Source: Synergistaceae bacterium (GTDB taxonomy: Bacteria > Synergistota > Synergistia > Synergistales > Aminobacteriaceae). Taken from it: a stretch of DNA of 64,000 nt. The number at the start of each line of letters is the position of its first letter. Position 1 is the stretch's first letter. The DNA lies in the NCBI GenBank assembly GCA_017445405.1, contig JAFSUD010000074.1, positions 1 through 64,000 on the forward strand. Direction: 5' to 3'. Under the pieces are notes generated by a model. It saw only the letters and a list, made by a program, of their open reading frames with translations. It was not told the DNA's origin and did not search any database. Both the position numbers and the translations under genes were made by a program. Shown in pieces: positions 1 through 9,800 of the stretch.

Positions 1-118
1 CATCATCAATAATCACCCTAGACTCGCAATCTGCCTTTATCACAAGCCTTCTGACCTGTACGAGATACCGGGATATATTCTGTCTCTTGTGCCTGAGTAT
101 AAATTCCTGCTCCGTCAT
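1..118 (-). CDS. hypothetical protein, N-terminal part (gene runs off the left edge)
   Basis: An open frame starts at an ATG at 118 on the minus strand and runs without a stop to the window edge, giving 39 residues that begin [16 protein letters not shown] and are rich in Arg and Lys. A GGGAG ribosome-binding site lies about 5 bases upstream. The gene follows the terminator of the flavodiiron gene, so it probably has its own promoter. I do not recognise the family. A phage-type or sigma-like helical protein is possible from the basic helical look, but that is a guess. Confidence 0.5.
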   Translation of the reverse strand, partial: MTEQEFILRHKRQNISRYLVQVRRLVIKADCESRVIIDD

Positions 119-173
119 TACTGCTCCCGTGAATATGAGACCGTCCTATACGCATACTGTGATTAAACAAAAC

Positions 174-199
174 ACCCTCCCCAATCTCTCAGGGAGGGC
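174..199 (-). terminator. Rho-independent terminator after the flavodiiron gene
   Basis: CCCTCCC at 175-181 pairs with GGGAGGG at 192-198 around a 10-base loop. Read on the minus strand the stem is followed by a T-rich stretch (TGTTTTGTTT). It lies 14 bases past the stop of the flavodiiron gene. Confidence 0.75.
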
Positions 200-212
200 A
201 TCTCTTATTTCT

Positions 213-1697
213 CTATGCTTCCTTGAACAGGTTAGCTCCGACTCCGCACACAGGGCACTTGTAGCCTTCAGGCAGACTCTCTCCCTCATACACATACCCG
301 CACACTGTGCACACCCACTTCTTCACAGCCTTAACCTCTGCTGCCTTCGGTGATGCCGCATTCCCGAGCACTGACGCACTCACTGCCTCCGCAAGCGCAT
401 TCAACGCTCCCGAATCCTTCTCTGACGGTGAGGACTTTATCGTTACCGTCTCGCCGACGACGCTGCATCCCGCCAGACGCTCCACAATCTCCTTCATCAG
501 CCTTCCTGCAACAGGAGACCAGCTCCCGTTCTCAGCAAACGCAAACACTCTGTTCTGCAGGTTATGCGCCTCGAGGTCGAGCAGGAAGTTCTTCATCGGC
601 GTGAATATCCCCATGTTGTAGGTGATTGACGCTAGCACGATATGACTGCACCGGAACGCCTCCGCAATGAGTTCGCTCACATGAGTCTTCGAGACATCAT
701 AGACCGCAACGTCAGCAATCCCCGCCTGCGAAATCTTCGCTGCAACAGCATTTGCCGCGCTCTCCGTCCCGCCGTACACTGAACCGTATACCACCATGAC
801 GGCCTTATCTTCAGGAGTATAGCTGCTCCACTTGCTGTATTTGTCGAGAAGCCAGCCGAGATCCTTTCTCCACACCGGCCCGTGAGTCGGACACAGCATC
901 TTGATGTTCACAGTCCCGGCCTTCGCTAACACAGCCTGAACCTGCGGGCCGTACTTGCCCACAATGTTGCAGTAATAACGCCGTGCATCAGGCAGCCAGT
1001 CCTTCGCAAAGTTCACTTCATCAGCAAACAGATTCCCGTTCAGTGCTCCGAAGCTCCCGAAAGCATCAGCGGAGAACAATACGCCCGACACGTCGTCATA
1101 GGTCATCATGACTTCAGGCCAGTGAACCATAGGTGCCATCACGAAAGTGAGCGTGTGCTTGCCTACATTCAGGGTATCTCCCTCGCCGACTATCACAGAA
1201 CGATTGCTTATGTCGCACGCAAAGAACTGATTCAGAATCACCGCTGCTGCTTTGGTGCAGACGACTTTAGCGTTCGGGTAACGCACCAACACTTCAGAGA
1301 TTGCCGAGCTGTGGTCAGGCTCCATGTGGTTGACGATGAGGTAATCGAGGCCGCGTCCGCCGAGTACTGCCGTCAGGTTCTCGAAGAACTGTCCGGTAAC
1401 CGAGCGGTCAACTGTATCAACCAGCACCGTTTTGCTGTCCAGAATCACGTATGAGTTGTAGGCGACTCCTCTCGGGATCGGGTACACGTTCTCGAAGAGC
1501 TGAATGCGTCTGTCGCTCGCTCCGACATAGACGATGTCGTCAGTAACTTCTCTGCAGCTCCCTATGCCCGCAAATTTCTTCTTGCCCTGAAATTCGGGTC
1601 TGCTTTCCTCCGCAAATGCCGGGACATTGCCAAGAACGCTTACTGCTGCGATTCCTGCTGCCCCTGCCTTCAGAAAATCCCTTCTCGTGAACTCCAT
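213..1697 (-). CDS. Tat-exported flavodiiron protein (FprA-like) with C-terminal rubredoxin
   Basis: The 494-residue protein should reduce O2 or NO at a di-iron site. Residues 1-29 are a twin-arginine signal (TRRDFLKAG then a hydrophobic stretch ending AFA). Residues about 50-290 are the metallo-beta-lactamase-like domain with the iron ligands in NHMEPDH (H124, E126, D128, H129), H192, D211 and H272. Residues about 300-440 are a flavodoxin domain (GSVYGGTES). Residues 461-490 are a rubredoxin with Cys 463, 466, 481 and 484. Ordinary FprA is cytoplasmic, so export is unusual; pre-loaded Fe and FMN cofactors fit Tat transport, and tatBAC lies 13 kb away. The gene is 23 bases downstream of metK and probably shares its transcript. 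The ribosome-binding site is GAGGGGG. Confidence 0.9.
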   Translation of the reverse strand: MEFTRRDFLKAGAAGIAAVSVLGNVPAFAEESRPEFQGKKKFAGIGSCREVTDDIVYVGASDRRIQLFENVYPIPRGVAYNSYVILDSKTVLVDTVDRSVTGQFFENLTAVLGGRGLDYLIVNHMEPDHSSAISEVLVRYPNAKVVCTKAAAVILNQFFACDISNRSVIVGEGDTLNVGKHTLTFVMAPMVHWPEVMMTYDDVSGVLFSADAFGSFGALNGNLFADEVNFAKDWLPDARRYYCNIVGKYGPQVQAVLAKAGTVNIKMLCPTHGPVWRKDLGWLLDKYSKWSSYTPEDKAVMVVYGSVYGGTESAANAVAAKISQAGIADVAVYDVSKTHVSELIAEAFRCSHIVLASITYNMGIFTPMKNFLLDLEAHNLQNRVFAFAENGSWSPVAGRLMKEIVERLAGCSVVGETVTIKSSPSEKDSGALNALAEAVSASVLGNAASPKAAEVKAVKKWVCTVCGYVYEGESLPEGYKCPVCGVGANLFKEA

Positions 1698-1720
1698 AAT
1701 GTTTTACCCCCTCATGTCGT

Positions 1721-2920
1721 TTAGAGTCCTGCTGCCTTGCGTAATGCGTCCGCTCTGTCGGTCTTCTCCCAGCCCGGAAGCTCCGGCAGATCTATTCTTC
1801 CCATGTGGCCATATGCTGCTACAGCCTTGTACTGCGGTTTTCTGAGGTCAAGGTCTCTGATGATTGCTGCGGGCCTGAAGTCGAAGCACTCCCTCAAGAG
1901 TTCCGCAATCTTCTCTTCGCTAATCTTGGCTGTCCCGAAAGTGTTGACGTTCAGGGACACAGGCTCGGCGACTCCGATGGCATACGCAACCTGAATCTGG
2001 CACTCGTCCGCTAGTCCTGCCGCAACTATATTCTTGGCCGCGTAACGTGTCATGTATGCTCCGCTCCTGTCTACCTTCGTGGGGTCTTTTCCGGAGAATG
2101 CTCCGCCTCCGTGAGGCACCCATCCGCCGTAAGTGTCAACGATAATTTTGCGTCCTGTGAGTCCGGAATCTGCTGCAGGCCCGCCCTTCACGAATCTTCC
2201 TGTGGGGTTCACAAAAATTCTCGTCTTGTCGTCGATGAGTTCGGGCGGAACGATAGGCGCAATCACCCGCGAAATCATGTCCTCTCGGATCTGTGCGAGG
2301 CTCGCTGAAGGATCGTGCTGCGTCGAGACAACGATAGTGTCAGCATGTACGGCTCTGCGTCCCTCGTAGCGTAGGGAGACCTGAGTCTTTCCGTCCGGCC
2401 TGAGATAGGGAAGGATTCCGTCCTTGCGCATCTTGGTGAGCTGTCTCGCAAGTGCATGTGATAACGCTATCGGCATCGGCATGTACTCTTTCGTCTCGTT
2501 CGTCGCGTAACCGAACATCATCCCCTGGTCGCCCGCGCCTATCTTCGCAATTTCGCTCTCGGCCAAGTTCTGGCCTCTCACCTCGATCGCGTCGTCAACT
2601 CCCTGCGCGATGTCCCCTGACTGCTCGTCTATCGCCGTGAAGACCGCACACGAATTCCCGTCGAACCCGTAATCCGCGCTCGTGTAGCCTATGCCGTTAA
2701 TCGTCTCGCGCGCTATCTTCTGCACGTCGATCACTGCCTTAGTGCTTATCTCTCCGGCCACAACTGCAAAGCCTGTTGACACCATCACTTCACATGCGAC
2801 TCTGCTCATCGGGTCATCTTTGAGCAATGCATCGAGCACTGAATCCGAAATCTGATCTGCTACCTTGTCGGGGTGTCCCTCTGTTACTGACTCCGACGAA
2901 AAAATGAATTTCTCCGGCAT
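1721..2920 (-). CDS. metK: S-adenosylmethionine synthetase
   Basis: The 399-residue enzyme makes S-adenosylmethionine from methionine and ATP in the cytosol. The family signatures are present: [16 protein letters not shown] near the N-terminus, [12 protein letters not shown] near residue 128, and [16 protein letters not shown] near residue 273. Length is normal. The start has a clear AGGAGG site 8 bases upstream. It is preceded by a SAM-I riboswitch and terminator, so high SAM should switch off both this gene and probably the flavodiiron gene behind it. Confidence 0.98.
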   Translation of the reverse strand: MPEKFIFSSESVTEGHPDKVADQISDSVLDALLKDDPMSRVACEVMVSTGFAVVAGEISTKAVIDVQKIARETINGIGYTSADYGFDGNSCAVFTAIDEQSGDIAQGVDDAIEVRGQNLAESEIAKIGAGDQGMMFGYATNETKEYMPMPIALSHALARQLTKMRKDGILPYLRPDGKTQVSLRYEGRRAVHADTIVVSTQHDPSASLAQIREDMISRVIAPIVPPELIDDKTRIFVNPTGRFVKGGPAADSGLTGRKIIVDTYGGWVPHGGGAFSGKDPTKVDRSGAYMTRYAAKNIVAAGLADECQIQVAYAIGVAEPVSLNVNTFGTAKISEEKIAELLRECFDFRPAAIIRDLDLRKPQYKAVAAYGHMGRIDLPELPGWEKTDRADALRKAAGL

Positions 2921-2942
2921 AATTAACCTCCTGATGTATACA

Positions 2943-2982
2943 CAAAAAATTGCACTCCCCTGAATGGTTCAAGAGAGTGCAC
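2943..2982 (-). terminator. Attenuator terminator of the SAM-I riboswitch
   Basis: TGCACTC at 2951-2957 pairs with GAGTGCA at 2975-2981 on either side of a loop, and on the minus strand the stem is followed by ATTTTTTG. It sits between the aptamer and the metK ribosome-binding site, the place of the expression platform in transcription-controlling S-box leaders. Confidence 0.85.
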
Positions 2983-3002
2983 ATAAATTTTCCTGTAATC
3001 TC

Positions 3003-3104
3003 TCTCTCATCATCCAGCCTTTACTACGCTGCCGATATTGGCACCTGATTCAAACAGGTTGCCGGGCTTCACAGGGTCGGTCCCTCCACCTCTCTTGATA
3101 AGAG
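3003..3104 (-). promoter_or_regulatory. SAM-I (S-box) riboswitch upstream of metK
   Basis: Read on the minus strand the segment opens CTCTTATCAAGAGAGGTGGA, continues with the conserved GGGACCGACCCTGTGAAGCC and CGGCAACC blocks, and closes with GGATGATGAGAG. The P1 arms CTCTTATC and GATGAGAG pair. This is the consensus of the SAM-I aptamer. Binding of SAM should favour the terminator at 2951-2981. Confidence 0.95.
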
Positions 3105-3130
3105 CTATATTGTTGTGCTGTGAGTTAGTC

Positions 3131-3742
3131 CTACTTTGAGTACAACTCGACCGCTAGTATTTCGTTTACTTCAATGGGTAACTCCTCACGCATCGGTTCT
3201 CTGATTAACTTTGCGCTGAAGTTGGATTTGTCCTTCTCAAGGTACGGTACGCTGAACGATACAAAGCCGTTGAAGTTCGTCTCGACTAAGGGATTCGTGC
3301 GGGTCTTCTCCTTGAGGCTGATAACGTCGTTTACCTTCACTCCGTATGACGGGATGTCTACTTTCTGGCCGTTCACGAGGATGTGTCCGTGATTGACGAG
3401 CTGGCGGGCCTGACGGATCGAGCGGGCAAAGCCTGTCCTGTAGACGAGGTTATCGAGCCTGCACTCTAATGCTCTGAGCAGTGCTGTACCTGTCGTGTCC
3501 TGGCTCTTCTTGGCCATGTCGAAGTAACGTGCAAACTGTCTCTCAAGAATGCCGTAATAGGCCTTGATCTTCTGCTTCTCCATGAGCTGCAATGCATACT
3601 GTGATACTTTCTGCCCTGTCCGTGCTGCAGAAGCTGCTGCGTTCTTCTTTGTGTCTGTTCGCTTTAACGCCTTAGGGTGTCCGCATATATTGACTCCCAG
3701 ATGACGGCATAATTTAAATCTTGGTTCTCTGCGTGTTGCCAA
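3131..3742 (-). CDS. rpsD: 30S ribosomal protein S4
   Basis: This is a primary rRNA-binding protein of the small subunit. The S4 RNA-binding motif is clear in the middle ([20 protein letters not shown], then [18 protein letters not shown]). I chose the TTG at 3742, giving 203 residues beginning [10 protein letters not shown], because an AAGGAG site lies about 10 bases upstream and the length fits the family; the longer frame to 3802 adds a non-homologous stretch. It stands alone here rather than in an alpha operon. Its stop is only 26 bases upstream of the SAM-I aptamer. Confidence 0.93.
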   Translation of the reverse strand: MATRREPRFKLCRHLGVNICGHPKALKRTDTKKNAAASAARTGQKVSQYALQLMEKQKIKAYYGILERQFARYFDMAKKSQDTTGTALLRALECRLDNLVYRTGFARSIRQARQLVNHGHILVNGQKVDIPSYGVKVNDVISLKEKTRTNPLVETNFNGFVSFSVPYLEKDKSNFSAKLIREPMREELPIEVNEILAVELYSK

Positions 3743-3792
3743 TTTAGTTAAACTCTCCTTGATGAATAAATAAATGAATTGGTCTGCGTGTG

Positions 3793-3821
3793 AGTTTAGC
3801 ACCCACTTTGTGAATTGTAAA
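3793..3821 (-). promoter_or_regulatory. Promoter for rpsD
   Basis: On the minus strand TTTACA (3816-3821) and TAAACT (3793-3798) are separated by exactly 17 bases, about 50 bases upstream of the chosen TTG start. Confidence 0.5.
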
Positions 3822-3852
3822 GTTTTCGCATTCTAAGGCAGAATTGACGCTG

Positions 3853-3858
3853 TATAAT
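3853..3858 (+). promoter_or_regulatory. -10 element for the giant transporter gene
   Basis: A perfect TATAAT lies here, but no convincing -35 is 17 bases upstream. Transcription would start near 3865, after the ATG at 3857, which argues against that ATG and for the TTG at 3899. Confidence 0.5.
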
Positions 3859-3898
3859 GTCTCAATCTCAAAGAATATTGATAGAGAGGTGTAATTTA

Positions 3899-6800
3899 TT
3901 GAGAGCTTTAATGAAGTTCACAGGTATGCTTCTGCTGTTTGCTGTTGCTGCCTGCGGAGGATGCTCGGGAAAATCTGACACCAAGAAGCCCGTAACATCT
4001 ATTCAGCAGCTCAACGATCCGGCATACACAATTGCTGTGTCAGAGGCAGGAGCAGCATTTGAGGCGGTGAAGCGGGATCTGCCGAAAGCAAAGCGTGTTC
4101 ACATTGAGGGCCAGCCCGCTTATGATGCCGTGAAGATGGGGAAAGCTGATGCATGCGCTTACAGCAGGAAGCAGATGGAGATAGCCATAGCTAACGGCCT
4201 GAAGGGAGTCAGGCTTCTTGACGGCAATATCGGCGAGGGAACGAAAATATCTGTCGGTCTCTCTCCTGCCTCAAAGATTGAGGAGCTGCAGGGGAAGATC
4301 AACAAGTTCATTGCAGAGGTAAGAGCTTCCGGTGTACTTGATGACATGTATAAACGCTGGGTAATTGACGGCAATCGCACAATGCCGGATATAGCTTTGC
4401 CTTCTCAGTCAGGAATCAGGCTCAGAGTCGGAACTGTGGGACTCATCATGCCCTACAACTATTACGAGGGAAATACACTCACCGGCTATGATATTGAGCT
4501 TTCGAGGCGTTTTGCTGCATGGCTCGGTGCAACGCTTGAGTTCAGGACTTACGACTTCAGCGGTGTAATAGCTGCAGCAGCTACAGGAGAGATTGACTGC
4601 ATAATGGCGAACCTGAACATTACGCCGGAACGTGCAGAGAAGATCAACTTTTCTGATGTCCTGTTCACTGAAGAGGTCGCCCTCATGGTCAGAGACTCGG
4701 ACTCTCCCGCAGAGCCGGAGCACTCTTCATCAATCTCTGGCTTCGACGGCAGGCGCATAGGTGTAGCTACAGGGACTGTTCATGAAGGCATCGTGAAGGA
4801 AGTCCTCCCGAAATCTGAGATACTCTACTTTGATGGTTACGCTAATGAAGTCATGGCTCTTGCTTCCGGGAAGATTGATGCAATCGTTGATGATGAGCCG
4901 ATAATCCTCATGTTCGAGCACGAGAATCCTTCTCTGCGGCACATTGATGGCTACCTGAAGAACTACAGCAATGCGTTCATTCTGGCCAAGACACCGGAGG
5001 CAGACAAAATCCGCAGTGAGCTTGACGAGTTTATCCGCTCCATCAATGCAGACGGCACGCTTCAGAAAATCCGTGATGTGTGGCTCGGCAATGACGACTC
5101 CGCAAAGACTCTCCCCGACTACGCAAATTACCCTGACACTAACGGCACTCTGAGAATCGCTACAGACAATGAGGCTCCTCCGTTCGTGTACATCAAGGAC
5201 AGAAAGTTAGCCGGCTATGACGTGGACATCATCACGAGGTTCTGCAAAGCTAAGGGCTACAGGCCTGAGATAACCAGCATAAATTTCTCCTCAGTGCTTC
5301 CTGCCGTGCAGTCAGGGAAAAGTGATGTAGGCATCGGCGCAATTACTATCACTCCCGAACGCGCCGAGAGCGTGAATTTCACCGAGCCTGTTTACACCGG
5401 CGGGGCTATGCTTCTTGTCAGGAAGACCGAGCAGGACATTACGGCGGACTCGTCTTCAGGAGAGGAGTACTTCTCGACAGTCTCCGACCTCGACGGCAAA
5501 CGCATAGGCGTAACTACTGGGAGTATGCACGCAGACACAGTGAGGGAGCTTCTTCCGAACGCTCAGGTGTCATTCTTCGACAGCACAGCTAATCTCATCG
5601 GTGCACTGACCGCAGGAAAGATTGACGCAGTTGCAAGGGACGACGTGATTTCTCTGGCTGCTGAACGCGAAAACCCCTTAATCAGGCACGTAGAAGGCTA
5701 TTTAGGCACTATCGACAACGCGTTTCTTCTGGCCAAGACTCCGAAAGCGGACAGCCTACGCAATGAACTGAACGAGTTTATACGTTCGCTGAAGGCAGAC
5801 GGGACACTGCAGAAGATTCGTGAAGTGTGGATAAACTTTGACGAGAGCGTCCAGATTCCCCCTGACTACGAGAACTGCCCGGCGACAAACGGGATTCTGA
5901 AGGTTGCGATCACGAGCGAGAGTACTCCGTTCGTGTACATCAAGGACGGAAGGCTCGCTGGCTATGAGATCGACGTAATTACTCGTTTCTGCAAGGCTCA
6001 GGGGTACAAGCCAGAGTTCGCGGATATGAGCTTCTCGAGCATCATCCCGGCCGTGATGTCAGGAAAATATGATGTCGGACTCTCGGGAATCACGATTACT
6101 CCTGAACGTGCGGAGAGCGTGAACTTTACCGAGCCTGTCTATTCTGGAGGGGGAATGCTCCTCGTCAGGAAGACCGAGCGCGACATGAAGGCCGAGCAGG
6201 AGAATCACGGGATATTCTCAGCCTTGAGGGGAAAGAGAATCGGAGTGCAGACAGGAGTCGAGCCGTGGGCGGAGGCTGTCCGCAGAAAGATTCCAGATGC
6301 GCGGGTAGTCTACTACAACACGTTCACGGACATGACAGCAGCCCTCAAAGGCAGGAAGATTGATGCGTTCGTCGGAGATAGTCCGGTGATAAGCCTGATA
6401 ATGTCCCGCAACAGTGAAGTAACTATGTTTCCTGAGCTGCTGGGAGACAGCATAGATATATCCGTTATGCTGCCCAAGACAGGGAAAGGACGTGCACTAA
6501 AAGCGCAGTGGGATGAATTTATCACCAGATTCAGGAATGACGGCGGACTCGAGTCTCTTGTGAGAAAGTGGACGGGCACAGACGACAACGCAAAGACTAT
6601 GAAGGATTATTCATCATTGCCCGCGACAAACGGCGTGCTTGTCATGGCGACAGAAGGAGAATACGAGCCGTTCAACTACTACAGAGGGACGGAGTTAGCC
6701 GGTCTTGAAGTTGAGCTTGCTGTGAAGTTCTGTGAAGCATACGGCTATGGTCTTAACGTGAAGGCTGTCGCGTATGATGGAATTTTCCCGGCAGTGGCAG

Positions 6801-9800
6801 CAGGAAGATATGATTTTGCGCTCGATACTTTCGTGAGCAGCGATGAACACGCAGAAAATATGTTGTTCTCCGTGCCCTACTATGCGTGCGCTACAGGTAT
6901 TGCAGTACTGAAGCCTGAAGCTCCATCATCACCTGCAGCTCCAGAGACTCCCCGCGCAAAGTACATGAAGCCCGCAGACTTGGCCGGAACCCGCATCGGT
7001 GTCCAGACCGGCACGACCAACGACAAAGCCGCCGCAAAGTTCATCCCTGGCGCAAGAATCGACTACTTCGACAGCTTCGCGGACATAGTTACTGCTCTCC
7101 GTCTCGGGAAGATTGAGGCTGCATGCCTTGCACTCAACGCTGCCAGATTCATGCTCCTCACTAATGAGGATCTCGCTGTTCTGGATAAGCCTCTTGCTGA
7201 ACTGGATGCTGCTCCGGTTTTCGCAAAGACTGAGGCAGGAAAGAGACTCTGCGATCAGTTCAACGCGTTCATCAAAGCGCAGTGGGAAAACGGAACATTC
7301 CAGCGGATGGACTCGGTGTGGTTCGGCAAGGACGAGAGCAAACGCACAGTGAAGGACTACTCTAACCTTCCTGCTCCGAACGGGACTCTGAAGATGGCTG
7401 TAGATACCACGCTCGCACCATTCGCTTACGTCAAGGACAACAGAATTGTCGGCTATGAGGTCGAAATGGCGGTGAAGTTCTGCGAGGAGAACGGCTACGG
7501 ACTCGAAGTCGTGCCTATGAGTTTTTCTGCGATTATCCCCGCAATTGCGTCAGGGAAATGCGACTTTGCGTCGTGCACTATCGCCATCACTGCGGAGAGA
7601 GCCGAGCAGGTACTCTTTGCGTCCCCGAACGCCAAAACTGGAAACGTCCTCGTCGTCAGGAAGTCAGACACGAACTCTGCACCGGAAGCACCAGCATCAA
7701 GTTCTGCACCAGAGCCGGGATTCGGGAGTCTGGAGGGGAAGAGAGTCGGAGTCCTCACAGGCACAATGCACCCCGGGTATGTCGCTAAATTCGTCCCGAC
7801 AGCAAAGTGCGAGTACTTCGACAGCGAGACGGACATATTCACCGCCCTCAAAGCAGGAAAGGTTGATGCTGTCTGCACGGATATTCCGATGGCGAGGTTC
7901 GTAATTGCAAGCGATAACAGCTTCGTGATGCTCGGTGATAAGCTCGCCGATATGGAGTGTTCGCCTGTGTTCGCAAAGACTGACAAGGGGCGGAAACTCT
8001 GTGATGAGTTCAGCGCATTCATCAAGGCCTGCAGGGATAACGGGACTCTTCAGGAAATTGACTCAATCTGGCTCGGAGACGATGACAGCAGACGCGTCAT
8101 GAAGGACTACAGGAATCTTCCTGCGCCTAACGGGACTCTGAGAATGGCGGTAGATCTGTCTATAGTTCCCTTCACCTACATGAAGAATAATATGATAGTC
8201 GGCTATGATGTTGACTGTGTAGCGAGGTTCTGCGAGGCTTACGGCTACGGACTCGCGGTCGTCCCGATGACGTTCAGCGCAGTAATTCCGGCTGTTGCGT
8301 CAGGGAAATGCGACATTGCGGCAGGCAGCATCACCCGCACCGGCGAGAGAGCGGAGCAGGTACTTTTTGCGTCGCCCAACCTCAGGAGCGGAATAGCCTT
8401 CTACGTAAGGAAGCCGGGAGTCAGGAGCAGAGCATCAGCCGTTGACACTCTCTCAGGAAAGCGAATCGGAGTCCAGACCGGGACGACTCATCCGCAGATA
8501 GCTGCACAGTTCGCGCCTTCAGCACAGCTCGTTTACTTCGACAGCACGGCCGATGTCTTCACAGCTCTTCGTGCCGGGAAAATTGATGCAGTCTGCACAA
8601 ACACTCCGATTGCACGTTTCGTGATGATAGAGGATGACAGAATCTCCATGCTCGGCGACGAATTAATCACTATGGACTGCTCGCCGGTGTTCCCGAAGAC
8701 GGAGAAGGGAGAGAGACTGCGCGCACAGGTAAGCGAGTTTGTGAAGGCCTGCAGAATTGACGGGACTCTTCAGGAGATCGACTCTGTCTGGTTCGGCCAT
8801 GACGACAGCAAACGAACAGTGAAGGACTACAGGAATCTTCCTGCGCCTAACGGGACTCTCAGGATGGCTACTGATCCCTCGCTCGTTCCGTTCGCCTACA
8901 TGAAGGACAACAAGATTGTGGGCTACGACGTAGATTTTGCGGTGAGGTTCTGCGAGAAATACGGCTATGGACTCGAGGTCGTGCCGATGGCCTTCGGAGC
9001 ACTGATTCCGGCTCTGCAGTCAGGACGGTGCGATTTTGCCGAGTGCTCGATAGCCTACACTCCCGAGAGAGCAGAAAATGTTCTCTATGCTGAGTCCAAC
9101 CTCAAGAGCGGCTATGCGTTCTTCGTCATGAATCAGGAGACTCGGACTCCGCGGACATCGGCCAAGCCCCGCGCAAGGTTCACCGGCATTGACGACCTCG
9201 CAGGAAAGCGCATCGGAGTACAGGCCGGAACACGAAGCCCCGAAGTCATCAAGAAGTTCATTCCGTCTGCACAGCTCGTGTATCATGACAGCCCGGCGGA
9301 TAACCTCTTAGCCCTCAAGACTGGAAAGCTCGACGCAATATCTTTAGCTGAACACACAGCAAGAGTAATGATGGCCGACAACAAGGACATAGCTTTTCTC
9401 GGGCACAGGCTCACTAATGTTGACATGTCCCCGATATTCCCCAAGACAGACAAGGGCCGGAGACTTCAGGAAGAGTACAGCGAGTTTGTGAGGTCATTAT
9501 GGGAAGACGGAACTATCAGGCAGATTGACTCTGTATGGTTAGGCAATGACGAGAGCAAGAAGGCTGTGAAGGACTACACGAATCTTCCTGCACCTAACGG
9601 CACTCTGAGAATGGCCGTTGATACTTCAATGATTCCTTTCGTGTACGTCAAGGATAATAAGATTGTAGGCTATGACATTGATATTGCTGTCCGGTTCTGT
9701 GAAGCTAAAGGGTATGGCCTTAAGGTTGTGCCTATGGTGTTTCCAGCGATAATTCCGGCTGTCAGCACAAGCAAGTGTGATTTCTCCTGCAGCCTCACGC

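Noticed and set aside
3857-3898. ATG at 3857 as the start of the giant transporter gene
   Set aside because: It overlaps a TATAAT that would start transcription after it, has no ribosome-binding site, and adds residues before the lipoprotein signal. The TTG at 3899 has GAGAGGTG.
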